This document shows positions 52,105-62,950 of a stretch of 64,000 nucleotides of DNA, one piece after another. The position numbers were made by a program, and so were the translations under genes. The number at the start of each line of letters is the position of its first letter. Within the stretch, counting starts at the first letter, position 1. The stretch is taken from assembly GCA_963738305.1 (NCBI GenBank), contig CAVTVU010000001.1:744001-808000 (forward strand), given 5' to 3'. Below the pieces are notes generated by a model. It made no database searches, was not told where the DNA came from, and saw only the letters and a program-made list of their open reading frames with translations. Source of the DNA: JBBRHQ01 sp963738305 (GTDB taxonomy: Bacteria > Actinomycetota > Thermoleophilia > Solirubrobacterales > 70-9).

Positions 52105-52218
52105 CGGCCGGCGAGGGTAGCAGGGGCAAATCATGGCCCCGCCCGGGGTGAATGTCGGCCTGCGGGCGCCCGAACCTGAGCGACGGGTGAGCTTCGACGT
52201 GCGTAGGATCGTCGCTCG

Positions 52219-53154
52219 ATGCGGACTCTGGTCACAGGGGGGGCGGGTTTCATCGGCTCGAATCTGGTCGACGAGCTGCTCGCCCGAGGCGACGAGGTGA
52301 CGGTCCTCGACGACCTCTCCACAGGCCGTCGCGAGAACCTCGGCGAGGCGCTCGGGGCAGGAGCCGAGCTGATCGAGGGAGACATCCGCGACGCCGGCGC
52401 GGTGGTTGCGACCTTCGAACGAGTTCGGCCGGAAGCCGTCTTCCACCTGGCGGCGCAGATCGACGTCCGCAAGTCGGTCGCCGACCCCGCCTTCGATGCC
52501 TCGATCAACGTCGGCGGCACCGCGACCCTGCTCGAGGCCGCCCGCGAGGCCGGGATGCCGCGCTTCGTGCTGATCTCGACCGGGGGGGCGATCTACGGCG
52601 AGGGGGAGGGCCGCGAGCTTCCTCTGCCCGAGGACACCGAGGTGGCGCCACTCTCGCCCTACGGGCTGAGCAAGTTCGCTGCCGAGGGGTACCTGGCGCT
52701 TTACGGGCGCCTCTACGGCCTCCCCGGCATCAGCCTTCGGCTGGGCAACGTCTACGGGCCGCGTCAGGACCCGCTGGGTGAGGCCGGGGTGATCGCGATC
52801 TTCTGCGGGCGCCTGCGCGGCGGGGAGCCGCCGGTCGTCTTCGGCGACGGCCGCCAGACCCGCGACTACATATATGTCGGGGACGTGGTCTCGGCAGCGC
52901 TGGCGGCGGCCGAGAGCGAGGCCGGCGGGTCCGTCAACGTGGGCACCGGGATCGAGACCACCGTGCTCGAGCTGGTCGAGAGCCTGCGGACGATGAGCGG
53001 CAATGAGCAGAGCTTCGAGCCACAGTTCGCGCCGGCCCGGCCCGGCGAGGTTCAGCGGATCTCGATCGACCCCTCGCGCGCTGCGGACGCGTTGGGGTGG
53101 AGGCCGCTGACCGGCCTCGACGAGGGGCTGAAGCTCACCCTCGATTCGCTCTAG
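52219..53154 (+). CDS. NAD-dependent nucleotide-sugar epimerase/dehydratase
   Basis: A complete 311-residue extended SDR enzyme, most like UDP-glucose 4-epimerase (GalE) or a close relative. NAD motif TLVTGGAGFIGSNLVDELLA at the start; VFHLAAQIDVRKSVADPAFD; the catalytic Ser/Thr region LISTGGAIYGEG; YGLSKFAAEGYLALY (YxxxK); substrate-binding RLGNVYGPRQDP; and the DYIYVGDVVSAALAAAESEA segment. It interconverts sugar nucleotides for cell-wall or exopolysaccharide synthesis. Specificity for glucose/galactose or another sugar cannot be settled by eye. Divergent from topA. Confidence 0.9.
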   Translation: MRTLVTGGAGFIGSNLVDELLARGDEVTVLDDLSTGRRENLGEALGAGAELIEGDIRDAGAVVATFERVRPEAVFHLAAQIDVRKSVADPAFDASINVGGTATLLEAAREAGMPRFVLISTGGAIYGEGEGRELPLPEDTEVAPLSPYGLSKFAAEGYLALYGRLYGLPGISLRLGNVYGPRQDPLGEAGVIAIFCGRLRGGEPPVVFGDGRQTRDYIYVGDVVSAALAAAESEAGGSVNVGTGIETTVLELVESLRTMSGNEQSFEPQFAPARPGEVQRISIDPSRAADALGWRPLTGLDEGLKLTLDSL

Positions 53155-53191
53155 GCGAGAGGGCCGGCCGGCCACCACTAACCTTCGGGCC

Positions 53192-53941
53192 ATGCCCGCC
53201 CAGGCCTACGCCGGCAAGCCCTGCGTCTGCCAGCTCCGGAGGGGGATCTGCGACCAGTCGTGCGTGCGAGACATGCTCGAGACCCCCTTCTACATCGCCT
53301 GCCTGAAGTTGAGCGGGCGGCGCTGCTTGGTGGTCGGGGGCGGCGAGATCGGCCTCGAGAAGGTCGAGGGTCTGCTGGCCTGCGACGCGGACGTGACGGT
53401 GATCGCGCCGGACGCGCACCCGGCGATCGCCGAGCTCGCCGCGGAGGGCTCGATCGGTTGGGAGAAGCGGCCATACGCCGGAGCGGCCGACCTGGAGGAC
53501 GCCTTCATGGTGATCGCCGCGACCGACAGCAGCGAGGTCAACATCGCCGTCTTTGACGACGCGGAGCGCCGCGCGATGCTCGTCAACGTGGTCGACGTGC
53601 CGCCGCTCTGCAACTTCATCCTGCCGGCGATCGTCCGCACCGGGCCGCTGGCCATCGCGATCTCGACCGCCGGCGCCTCGCCGGCCCTGGCGAAGCGGAT
53701 GAAGCGCGAGATCGCCGAGATGTTCGGCGAGCCCTACGCCCGCCTGGCGGTAATCCTCAACGACGCGCGCGGCTGGGCCAAGGGCACCCTGCCGACGTAC
53801 CAGGACCGCAAGGAGTTCTTCGAGGGGATCGTCAACGGCGACCCCGACCCGGTCGAGCTGGTCCGGGCGGGCCGCGAGGCCGAGCTGCTGGAGCTGATCG
53901 AGGCCGCGAAGGAGCGGAGCGCGGCGACGCTGGCGGGCTGA
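53192..53941 (+). CDS. Precorrin-2 dehydrogenase / sirohydrochlorin ferrochelatase type protein
   Basis: A 249-residue protein like the N-terminal CysG half (Met8p/SirC/YlnF type), which oxidises precorrin-2 with NAD and may insert iron to make siroheme. Motifs: YIACLKLSGRRCLVVGGGEI (Rossmann), EKVEGLLACDADVTVIAPDA, AATDSSEVNIAVFDDAERRA, and NVVDVPPLCNFILPAIVRTG with PSSP-like AGASPALAKRMKREI. The first 27 residues include three Cys and are absent from most relatives; GTG 53264 or ATG 53273 are alternative starts. It may also serve cobalamin synthesis, which would feed the B12-dependent reductase downstream; that link is inference. 50 bases after the epimerase gene. Confidence 0.88.
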   Translation: MPAQAYAGKPCVCQLRRGICDQSCVRDMLETPFYIACLKLSGRRCLVVGGGEIGLEKVEGLLACDADVTVIAPDAHPAIAELAAEGSIGWEKRPYAGAADLEDAFMVIAATDSSEVNIAVFDDAERRAMLVNVVDVPPLCNFILPAIVRTGPLAIAISTAGASPALAKRMKREIAEMFGEPYARLAVILNDARGWAKGTLPTYQDRKEFFEGIVNGDPDPVELVRAGREAELLELIEAAKERSAATLAG

Positions 53942-53957
53942 GGCGCGGGGCCTGCGT

Positions 53958-53979
53958 CGCAGGGCCCCGGGGCCCTGCG
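53958..53979. repeat. Perfect 22-base palindrome in the 53942-54184 gap
   Basis: CGCAGGGCCCC/GGGGCCCTGCG is a perfect inverted repeat just after the siroheme-enzyme stop, followed by GCACCGGGG. A second small inverted repeat, CACGTC-ggct-GACGTG, lies near 54052-54067. There is no T-run, so a Rho-independent terminator is not clear. The rest of the 243-base gap shows nothing recognisable. Confidence 0.55.
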
Positions 53980-54184
53980 GCACCGGGGTATGAGCGGGAG
54001 CGCGCGGAAGGGGCGGGGCCTTTGACCGCGCTGTGCGCAGCTCAAAGGGTCCACGTCGGCTGACGTGTCTCCGGAGGTGCGCACGTTGGCGCCACAGGCG
54101 CGTGAGCGACGCGCCAGACGCTCGAACATCATGCGGGGGGGCGCTTCCAGGCCGCCGGCCGCGCGGCGCGAGCCGACGGACGGC

Positions 54185-55039
54185 TCAGGCGGCCGGCAGG
54201 GCGTAGAGCGCGATCGCGGTGAAGTGGACCGCGGCGGCGGCGATCACGAACAGGTGAAAGACCTCGTGGTAGCCGAAGACGGCGGGGTTGGGGTCCGGCC
54301 GCTGGGTCGCGTAGATCACCGCGCCGGCCGTGTAGAGCGCGCCGCCGGTGGCCAGCAGCAGCGCCCCGGCAAGGCCCATCGCGCTGAGCAGCGAGGGGAA
54401 GGCGGCGACGGCGACCCAGCCGAGCGCCAGATAGACCAGGGCGTGAACCCACTTCGGCGACTCGATCCAGACCATCTCCATGATCGCTCCGGCAAGGGCC
54501 CCGACCCAGACGACCGCCAGGATCGCGTCGGCCAGGGGGCCGTGGAGGACGAGGAGCGCGAAGGGGGTGTAGGTGCCCGCGATCAGCAGGAAGATCATCG
54601 AGTGGTCGAGCCGGCGCATCCACCGCCGCGCCGAGGGTCGCTTCCAGTTGACCCGGTGATAGAGGGCGCTGGTCCCGAACAGGGCGGAGAGGCTGATCGC
54701 GTAGATCGTCACCGCCAGGGTCGCCTTCGGGGTCTTGGCGTAGACGATCAGCGCCGCGCCGAGCACCAGGGAGACGAAGAACGCCCACTCGTGCGAGACG
54801 CCGCGCAGCCGCGGCTTCACGACGGCGATCGCCTCGGCGGCGGCCTCCCTGGCGGCAGACGCACCCTCGACTGCGGCCTCGCGGGCGGCGACGGCGCGCT
54901 CCCCCACTGCCTCCCGGGCAGCCTCGGCACGCTCCCCGACCGCCTCTCGGGCCGCCCCGGCGCGCTCCGAGGCCGCGTCGCGGGCGGCGCTGATCCGCTC
55001 GCCGGCTCGCTCGGCCCCCCGTTTGAAGTCGTCGACCAC
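54185..55039 (-). CDS. Hemolysin III / PAQR-like membrane protein with 11-residue repeats
   Basis: A complete 284-residue protein. Residues 75-284 form the seven-helix hemolysin III/PAQR domain: the signatures LSALFGTSALYHRVNW, DHSMIFLLIAGTYTPFALLV and FGYHEVFHLFVIAAAAVHFT hold the three conserved His (and Asp/Ser) of the zinc site. Residues 10-68 form four or five 11-residue repeats of the type ERAxAAREAVG, an amphipathic or coiled-coil-like helix that is not part of the family core. A basic start (DDFKRGAERAGERIS) precedes it. Bacterial members are putative channels or hydrolases. The 5' end faces nrdR. Confidence 0.88.
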   Translation of the reverse strand: MVDDFKRGAERAGERISAARDAASERAGAAREAVGERAEAAREAVGERAVAAREAAVEGASAAREAAAEAIAVVKPRLRGVSHEWAFFVSLVLGAALIVYAKTPKATLAVTIYAISLSALFGTSALYHRVNWKRPSARRWMRRLDHSMIFLLIAGTYTPFALLVLHGPLADAILAVVWVGALAGAIMEMVWIESPKWVHALVYLALGWVAVAAFPSLLSAMGLAGALLLATGGALYTAGAVIYATQRPDPNPAVFGYHEVFHLFVIAAAAVHFTAIALYALPAA

Positions 55040-55087
55040 GGGGGACAGCCTACATCCCCCACTTAGCGGGATGATTCTTCAACGTGA

Positions 55088-55133
55088 ACGCTATATATAG
55101 CCTTCTGAGGAGGACTTTGACCCTATCCCTAGT
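55088..55133 (+). promoter_or_regulatory. Paired NrdR boxes upstream of nrdR-nrdJ
   Basis: Two 14-base sites, ACGCTATATATAGC (55088-55101, 12 of 14 against the consensus ACACTATATATAGT) and ACCCTATCCCTAGT (55120-55133, 10 of 14). Their starts are 32 bases apart, three helical turns, as is usual for NrdR boxes. They lie 12 bases before the nrdR start, so NrdR likely represses its own operon. Confidence 0.75.
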
Positions 55134-55145
55134 AGTATTCGCTGT

Positions 55146-55685
55146 GTGCGCTGCCCCGTCTGCACGTCCGAGGAGACCAAGGTGAAGGAGAGCCGCAGAG
55201 CTGAGGTGGGAGCATCGGTGCGCCGCCGGCGCGAGTGCTCGAGCTGCGGTCATCGCTTCACGACCTTTGAGCGCTACGAGCGCGGTCCGCTCTTCGTGCG
55301 CAAGCGGGATGGCGAGCGCCAGCCCTTCGATCGCGCCAAGCTGCGCGGAGGGCTGGCGCGGGCGGCGCACAAGCGCCCCGTCGGCGAGACCGAGATCGAC
55401 GCCCTGGTGGCGCGGATCGAGGCCGAGGCCGAGCGCGCCGGCGGCGAGCTCGATGCGGCGCGGATCGGCGAGCTCTGCCTCGAGGGGCTGCGGGCGATCG
55501 ACCGGGTCGCCTACCTGCAGTTCGCCGCCGTCTATAAGCAACTCGACGTCGAGCAGGTCCAGGCGGAGCTGGCGCTGCTCGATCCCGAGCCCACCTCATC
55601 CGGCACTCCGGAGACGGCGGATTCCGCGCTCCTTGCGCCGATCGGAGGGACGGGTTCCATCCGACCCAAGAGCGATCCTGGGTAA
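55146..55685 (+). CDS. nrdR: Transcriptional repressor NrdR
   Basis: A 179-residue ATP/dATP-sensing repressor of ribonucleotide reductase genes. GTG 55146 gives RCPVCTSEETKVKESRRAEV and then ECSSCGHRFTTFERYERGPL, a zinc ribbon with CPVC and CSSC. The ATP-cone follows: LFVRKRDGERQPFDRAKLRG, GLARAAHKRPVGETEIDALV and GLRAIDRVAYLQFAAVYKQL. The C-terminal 30 residues (Pro/Ser/Thr-rich) are a loose extension. Intact. nrdJ follows after 36 bases, and two NrdR boxes lie just upstream. Confidence 0.96.
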   Translation: MRCPVCTSEETKVKESRRAEVGASVRRRRECSSCGHRFTTFERYERGPLFVRKRDGERQPFDRAKLRGGLARAAHKRPVGETEIDALVARIEAEAERAGGELDAARIGELCLEGLRAIDRVAYLQFAAVYKQLDVEQVQAELALLDPEPTSSGTPETADSALLAPIGGTGSIRPKSDPG

Positions 55686-55721
55686 TTCGCCCCCAAAACC
55701 GCTGTGAGAGGAGAGAAGTAG

Positions 55722-58530
<2,809 letters not shown>

Positions 58531-58627
58531 TCGGGTACGACATAGCGGCAGGCAGCCGAGCTTTGCGGGAGAGTCGCGCTGCTCAATCGTTGGCTGTTCG
58601 GTTGTCAATTTCTGAGGGGGGTCTCTG

Positions 58628-59530
58628 ATGGGGGAGAAATCGTCGGGTGGCAGGCGTCGCAGGCGCGCCTTCGGCGGATTCGTCGCGATCGCGGCTGCGC
58701 TGGGGTCGATCTGGGCCGGCGCGGCGCTCGGGGCGTTTTCAAGCAGCAGCGAGCAGAAGCACATCCCCTACAACGTCTTCGGCGAGGTGACGGCGAGCTG
58801 TCCGCACAACCAGCACGTCAACTTCGGCGGCTTCAAGACCGACACCGCCTTCACGTACGACGCGAAGGGGCTGCTCTGGCCGGCCACGATGGGACCGGTG
58901 GGCAGCAAGGTGAACAAATGGTCCACGGTCGCGGCCGCCCCGTCGACGAAGGGCGGCAAGCTCACCTCGATCGCCTACTGCAAGGCCGGCGCCAAGCCAA
59001 CCGTGGTGCGTCGCAAACGGATCGTGCTGCCGAGCGCCGCCAACGACGAGTTCCGGAACGTCAGCGCCACATGCCCGCAGGGCAAGAACGTGATCGGGGG
59101 CGGTTGGTCGGCGCGGACCGCCTCCCCCCTCTACCACTCCGATGACGCCCAGCCCTATGTCGAAATCATGGGTTTGCGGCGGACATCGAACCGAACCTGG
59201 CAGGTCTCGATCGTCAACGACACCGCAAAGCAGCACGCGGTGACGGCGATCGCACTCTGCGGGAGCGGCGCGGCGCCGAAGACTTCGGTGGCAACCGAGA
59301 TGGTCCCGGCGAACTTCGGGGTGAAGACCGCGACGGCGACCTGCCCGGGCGGCAGCGAGGCCGTCTTCGGAGGGTTCAAGGGCGACTTCGACGACCTCTC
59401 TGGGCGAAACGCCTTCATCTTCGGCTTCTTCCGCTCCTCGAAGAAGGCGATCTCCGTACGCGCCGGCCAGAACTACATCCCGCCCAACGGGAGGGCGGCG
59501 AAACTCCAGGCCTTCGCCTACTGCCGCTAA
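58628..59530 (+). CDS. Secreted protein with three internal repeats
   Basis: A complete 300-residue exported protein. A signal peptide (RRRRRAFGGFVAIAAALGSI then WAGAALGAFS) is followed by three related units. Each opens with a Cys-containing loop and a Gly strand (TASCPHNQHVNFGGF; SATCPQGKNVIGGGW; TATCPGGSEAVFGGF) and closes with a Cys after a short strand (SIAYCKAG; AIALCGSG; FAYCR). The Cys pairs probably form one disulfide per unit. I know no named family; many actinobacteria of this group encode similar repeat proteins. The function is unknown. The gene is isolated and ends in a family 2 palindrome. Confidence 0.7.
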   Translation: MGEKSSGGRRRRRAFGGFVAIAAALGSIWAGAALGAFSSSSEQKHIPYNVFGEVTASCPHNQHVNFGGFKTDTAFTYDAKGLLWPATMGPVGSKVNKWSTVAAAPSTKGGKLTSIAYCKAGAKPTVVRRKRIVLPSAANDEFRNVSATCPQGKNVIGGGWSARTASPLYHSDDAQPYVEIMGLRRTSNRTWQVSIVNDTAKQHAVTAIALCGSGAAPKTSVATEMVPANFGVKTATATCPGGSEAVFGGFKGDFDDLSGRNAFIFGFFRSSKKAISVRAGQNYIPPNGRAAKLQAFAYCR

Positions 59531-59538
59531 CCGCTGGT

Positions 59539-59588
59539 CGAAATGCAAGTTCCGTGTCCAATGGGCACGGAACATTGCGTTCGGCGCC
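59539..59588. repeat. Dispersed palindromic repeat, family 2, copy 2
   Basis: ATGCAAGTTCCGTGTCCAAT then GGGCACGGAACATTGCGTTCGGC. Nested inverted repeats GCAA/TTGC and TTCCGTG/CACGGAA form a hairpin. It matches 22011-22062. It separates the convergent 3' ends of the secreted protein and Rieske oxygenase genes. Confidence 0.75.
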
Positions 59589-59620
59589 TGCCACCGGCGT
59601 CGCGCCGTGGCCGGCCGGGG

Positions 59621-60796
59621 TCAGAGTGCGGTTAGGTAGCGCTCGGCGACCATCCGGTCGAAGGCGTGGGTGTCGTCCTCGTTGTCGCTGTAGCGCCCGG
59701 GGCTGAAGCCGCGGGAGGTCATGCCCTTCTGGGTCAGCTCGCAGACCCGCCAATCCTCGCGGTTGACCTGGTCCCAGAACTCCACCGCGTCGGTCGGGTC
59801 GAAGTCGTCGGCCTCGATCGTCGCCGGCTCGAACAGCCACTCGCAGGTGACCTCCGTCAGCCCGGGCTCCCGCGGCCAGAGGGTGTGGAGCATCACGTAG
59901 TCGGGATGGAAGGAGATCAGTGCGTTCGGGAAAAGGGAGACGTAGAGGACGCTGCGAAGCTCGCCCGCGGATAGCCCGGCGATCGGCGCCCGTCCGCCGC
60001 CACCCTGCCGGGCCATGGTCTCGGCCCCGTCGCTGAGCTCCAGCGAGCCTCCACACCACAGCCCCTTCCCCTCGAAGCGTTCGCCGCTGTCGTAGGGCGA
60101 CAGCGCGTTCAGCTCGGGATGAACCCCGGGGCAGTGCAGGCACTCGTTGTAGTTCTCCGCGATCGCCTTCCAGTTGGCCGCCACCTCGTATCTGCGCTCG
60201 GCCGCGGGACAAAGCTCGGCGGTTCGGTAGCGCTCCAGTCGCTCGGCGAGGTCGCCAACGTGCTCGCCCGGATCGGGGGCCTCGCCACTTGGATCGACGA
60301 GCACGAGGCCGCCGACCACAGCGGTGCGGATCGGGCGCAGCCCGTTGCAGGCTGGGTCGAAGTCCTCCAGCTCTTCGGTGTGCGGCGCCGCCCTGAGCTC
60401 CCCATCGAAGCCGTAGGCCCAGGCGTGGTAGGGGCAGCGGATCAGGCGCCGCGCCACTCCGGCCCCATCCAGCAGCCGGGAGCCCCGGTGCCGGCAGACG
60501 TTGTAGAAGGAGCGCACCTGTCCGTCCTCGCCCCCGATCACGAACACGGACTCCGGCCCCAGCTCCCGGGCGACGAACGCTCCCGGCTCGCCGACGGCCG
60601 AGATGTGGGCGGCGCAGATCCAGCTGCCGAAGACGCTCTCCAGCTCCCAGTCGAGGACCGCGGGGGCGGTGAAGGCGCCGCCCGGCAGCATGCGGGCACG
60701 GCGCAGCGGCTTCGTGGTCTCCTCGACCTCGCGGCGGCGCAGCGGCAACGACTGGGGGCGGTCGCCGTTGAGCGCGGATGTCGAGGAGTCGGGCAT
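59621..60796 (-). CDS. Rieske non-heme iron oxygenase, large subunit type
   Basis: A complete 391-residue protein of the aromatic ring-hydroxylating dioxygenase alpha-subunit family. The Rieske [2Fe-2S] ligands are in YNVCRHRGSRLLDGAG and RLIRCPYHAWAYGFDGELRA (C-x-H, C-x2-H). The catalytic iron ligands are in WKAIAENYNECLHCPGVHPE (Asn/Asp-x-x-His-x4-His) and a later acidic residue (FWDQVNREDWRVCE). It resembles choline, carnitine or phenylpropionate-type oxygenases; it needs a reductase, which is not seen nearby. The substrate is unknown. Convergent with the upstream secreted-protein gene. Confidence 0.9.
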   Translation of the reverse strand: MPDSSTSALNGDRPQSLPLRRREVEETTKPLRRARMLPGGAFTAPAVLDWELESVFGSWICAAHISAVGEPGAFVARELGPESVFVIGGEDGQVRSFYNVCRHRGSRLLDGAGVARRLIRCPYHAWAYGFDGELRAAPHTEELEDFDPACNGLRPIRTAVVGGLVLVDPSGEAPDPGEHVGDLAERLERYRTAELCPAAERRYEVAANWKAIAENYNECLHCPGVHPELNALSPYDSGERFEGKGLWCGGSLELSDGAETMARQGGGGRAPIAGLSAGELRSVLYVSLFPNALISFHPDYVMLHTLWPREPGLTEVTCEWLFEPATIEADDFDPTDAVEFWDQVNREDWRVCELTQKGMTSRGFSPGRYSDNEDDTHAFDRMVAERYLTAL

Positions 60797-60922
60797 GGCC
60801 CCGAACCGGCGTGATCGTAGCGCGGCCGCGGCGGGCGGCCGCCGCGGCGGGGATGGCCGGGCAGGTTGAGAAAAGGGCTAAACGGATGGCCACGAGCGGT
60901 GCCCGGAAATAGTCTGTTGAGC

Positions 60923-61924
60923 ATGAGGCTCCGCACCCCGGCGACGCTGCTTCTCTGCGCAACGCTGGGGCTGGGATTCGCCGCCGCCGAGGCCTCCGCC
61001 GCCCGACACGGTGGCCACCACGGCGGTCATCACCACGGCCGCCCCCATCACCAGCAGCGCTGCAACGGCGAGCGCCGGCTCTGCGGAAAGCGCTTCAACC
61101 AGGTGGTCCTGCCCGGCGCCCACAACGCGATGTCGTCGCTCGACCTGGGCTGGAAGATCCCGAACCAGACCGTGGCGATCCCAGGTCAGCTCCGCTACGG
61201 GATCCGGGCACTGCTGGTCGACACCCACTACGGACGCCTGCAACCCGACGGCACGGTGCGCACCGACGACGGCGGCAAGGTGACCACCGGGGTACGCGGC
61301 CTGTACCTCTGCCACGTGCTCTGCGAGCTCGGCGCCTCGCCGCTGATCCCTGTGCTTCGCAGGATCACCAGGTTCCTCGAGTACCACCCGCGCAACGTGC
61401 TGCTGATCGACAACGAGGACTACATCTCCCCCGGGGACTTCGCCGCGGCGGTGCGCTGGAGCGGCCTGCGGGGGCATGTCTTCCGGGGTCAACCGGGCCC
61501 GGTCTGGCCGACCCTGCGCAAGATGATCGCGACCCGGCAGCAGGTGGTGGTCCTGGCCGAGCACGACGCCGGTCAGGTGCCCTGGTACCACCGCGCGTAC
61601 GACGGGATCATGCAGGAGACCCCCTACACCTTCGCGACCCCGGACCTGTTGATCGACCCGGTCAACTGGCCGGCGAGCTGCCAGCCCAACCGGGGCGGCA
61701 CCAACGGCTCGCTGTTCCTGGTCAACCACTGGTCGCCCGCCACCCCGCCCGCGGTGCCCGACCCCGATGCCTCGGCGGCGGTCAACGCCGCGGACGTGAT
61801 CCTCGGCAGGACCGAGGCCTGCCGGCAGGCTCGTGGCCGGCTTCCCTCGGTGATCGCCGCCGACCAGGTCACCTACGGCGGCCTGCTGGCGGCGGTCCAC
61901 CGGCTGAACACTGCTGGGCCGTGA
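60923..61924 (+). CDS. Secreted phosphatidylinositol-specific phospholipase C-like protein
   Basis: A 333-residue exported protein. ATG 60923 starts a signal peptide (RLRTPATLLLCATLGLGFAA) and a His-rich mature N-terminus (GGHHGGHHHGRPHHQQ). The PLC-like TIM barrel follows: VVLPGAHNAMSSLDLGWKIP with the catalytic His in a GAHN motif, YGIRALLVDTHYGRLQPDGT with a second His, YLCHVLCELGASPLIPVLRR, and NVLLIDNEDYISPGDFAAAV. It belongs with the PI-PLC X-domain-like phosphodiesterases, but without a Ca site I can assign. Several Cys suggest disulfides. The next gene also encodes a His-rich secreted protein. Confidence 0.8.
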   Translation: MRLRTPATLLLCATLGLGFAAAEASAARHGGHHGGHHHGRPHHQQRCNGERRLCGKRFNQVVLPGAHNAMSSLDLGWKIPNQTVAIPGQLRYGIRALLVDTHYGRLQPDGTVRTDDGGKVTTGVRGLYLCHVLCELGASPLIPVLRRITRFLEYHPRNVLLIDNEDYISPGDFAAAVRWSGLRGHVFRGQPGPVWPTLRKMIATRQQVVVLAEHDAGQVPWYHRAYDGIMQETPYTFATPDLLIDPVNWPASCQPNRGGTNGSLFLVNHWSPATPPAVPDPDASAAVNAADVILGRTEACRQARGRLPSVIAADQVTYGGLLAAVHRLNTAGP

Positions 61925-61968
61925 GCGCGAAGACGCCGGTCACGGGCATCGCCTAGGGTGAGCGGCCG

Positions 61969-62820
61969 ATGAGACCGCTCAAGGCCACGCTCGCCGTCCT
62001 CGCCGGCGCCCTTCTCTGGAGCGCCCCTGCCCTTGCGAACCCCGGACATCACGGCTCGCGGCATCACCGCCACCACAGGATCCACATCACCGGCACCGCA
62101 TACGCCTTCGACAACCAGCTACCGATCGCCGGGGCGACGATCCGTGTCGCGGAGCTGCCGAGGGCGACGGCGACGAGCGCGGCGGACGGGAGCTACGACC
62201 TCGTCGTCCCGTCGGGTACGAGGGTCACCCCCTACATCGAGGCCGACGGCTTCCACGGCATCTATCTGCAGACCTTCTTCACCACCCACAGGAACATGCC
62301 GCGGGTCAACTTCCAGGTGCCCTCGGTCGGCATCTACCACGGGCTGGCGGCCCTGCTCGGCGTCGAGCTGGGGCCGGATGACAATCCGAAAAACTGCGCC
62401 GTCGTCTCCACGATCAGCACGGTCAACATCCGCGATCTGAGCTTCGAGGACTTCATCGCCTACGGCGCCCACGGCGTCGCGGGAGCCACTGCCTCCGCCC
62501 ACCCGGCCCTGACGGACCCGATCTACTTCAACTCCTCGGTGATCCCCGACCGGAGCCTGACCGAATCCTCGGTCGACGGCGGAGTCATCTGGCTTGACGT
62601 CCCCGCCGGGGTCTACAGGTTCAGCGCCCAGAGCCCGAGCACCCGCTTCGCGAGCTTCATCGCCACTTGCAAGCCCGGGCGATTGGTCAATGCGAACCCG
62701 CCGCAGGGGTTGCACGAGGTGAGGCCCGGCGAGAGCGACACGTACGGGCCCTGGCACGGCCACGGGAGTGCGGGTGGGCCGCACAGACACGGCCACGGCC
62801 ACGGCCAGCCCGGCCGCTGA
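61969..62820 (+). CDS. Secreted carboxypeptidase-regulatory-like domain protein, His-rich
   Basis: A complete 283-residue protein. A signal peptide (RPLKATLAVLAGALLWSAPA) is followed by His-rich GHHGSRHHRHHRIH. The CarboxypepD_reg-like beta domain is ITGTAYAFDNQLPIAGATIR with ATATSAADGSYDLVVPSGTR. A middle region of about 130 residues has Cys in NPKNCAVVSTIS and FIATCKPG and no known motif. The C-terminus is again His/Gly-rich (GPHRHGHGHGQ). The two His-rich ends might bind metal ions. Function unknown. 44 bases after the PLC-like gene, so the two may be cotranscribed. Confidence 0.65.
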   Translation: MRPLKATLAVLAGALLWSAPALANPGHHGSRHHRHHRIHITGTAYAFDNQLPIAGATIRVAELPRATATSAADGSYDLVVPSGTRVTPYIEADGFHGIYLQTFFTTHRNMPRVNFQVPSVGIYHGLAALLGVELGPDDNPKNCAVVSTISTVNIRDLSFEDFIAYGAHGVAGATASAHPALTDPIYFNSSVIPDRSLTESSVDGGVIWLDVPAGVYRFSAQSPSTRFASFIATCKPGRLVNANPPQGLHEVRPGESDTYGPWHGHGSAGGPHRHGHGHGQPGR

Positions 62821-62873
62821 ACAGCCAAAATCGGCTTCACAGCTCGCTTCGCGGGCCCCTGACCGGGCCAGAC

Positions 62874-62913
62874 TTGCACGCCGAACGGAGGTTCGCTATA
62901 CTTTCTGAAGTAT
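62874..62913 (+). promoter_or_regulatory. Promoter with palindromic operator before the second sigma factor
   Basis: TTGCAC (62874-62879), 17 bases, then TATACT (62897-62902), a close sigma-70-type promoter. ATACTT-tctg-AAGTAT (62898-62913) is a perfect 6-base inverted repeat overlapping the -10 box and the likely start site. It is positioned to be a repressor site. The gene start is 37 bases further on. Confidence 0.65.
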
Positions 62914-62950
62914 CTGGGTCGAAATACGGCCTACCTTGGAAGGAGCACCA

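Noticed and set aside
52105..53193. N-terminal extension of topA by 360 residues
   Set aside because: It is antisense to the intact epimerase gene, and topA has a normal start at 52104.
53942..54184. Possible SRP or other structured RNA
   Set aside because: The gap is GC-rich with palindromes, but it lacks the SRP GGAAGG...GCAGCA core and any other RNA signature I know.
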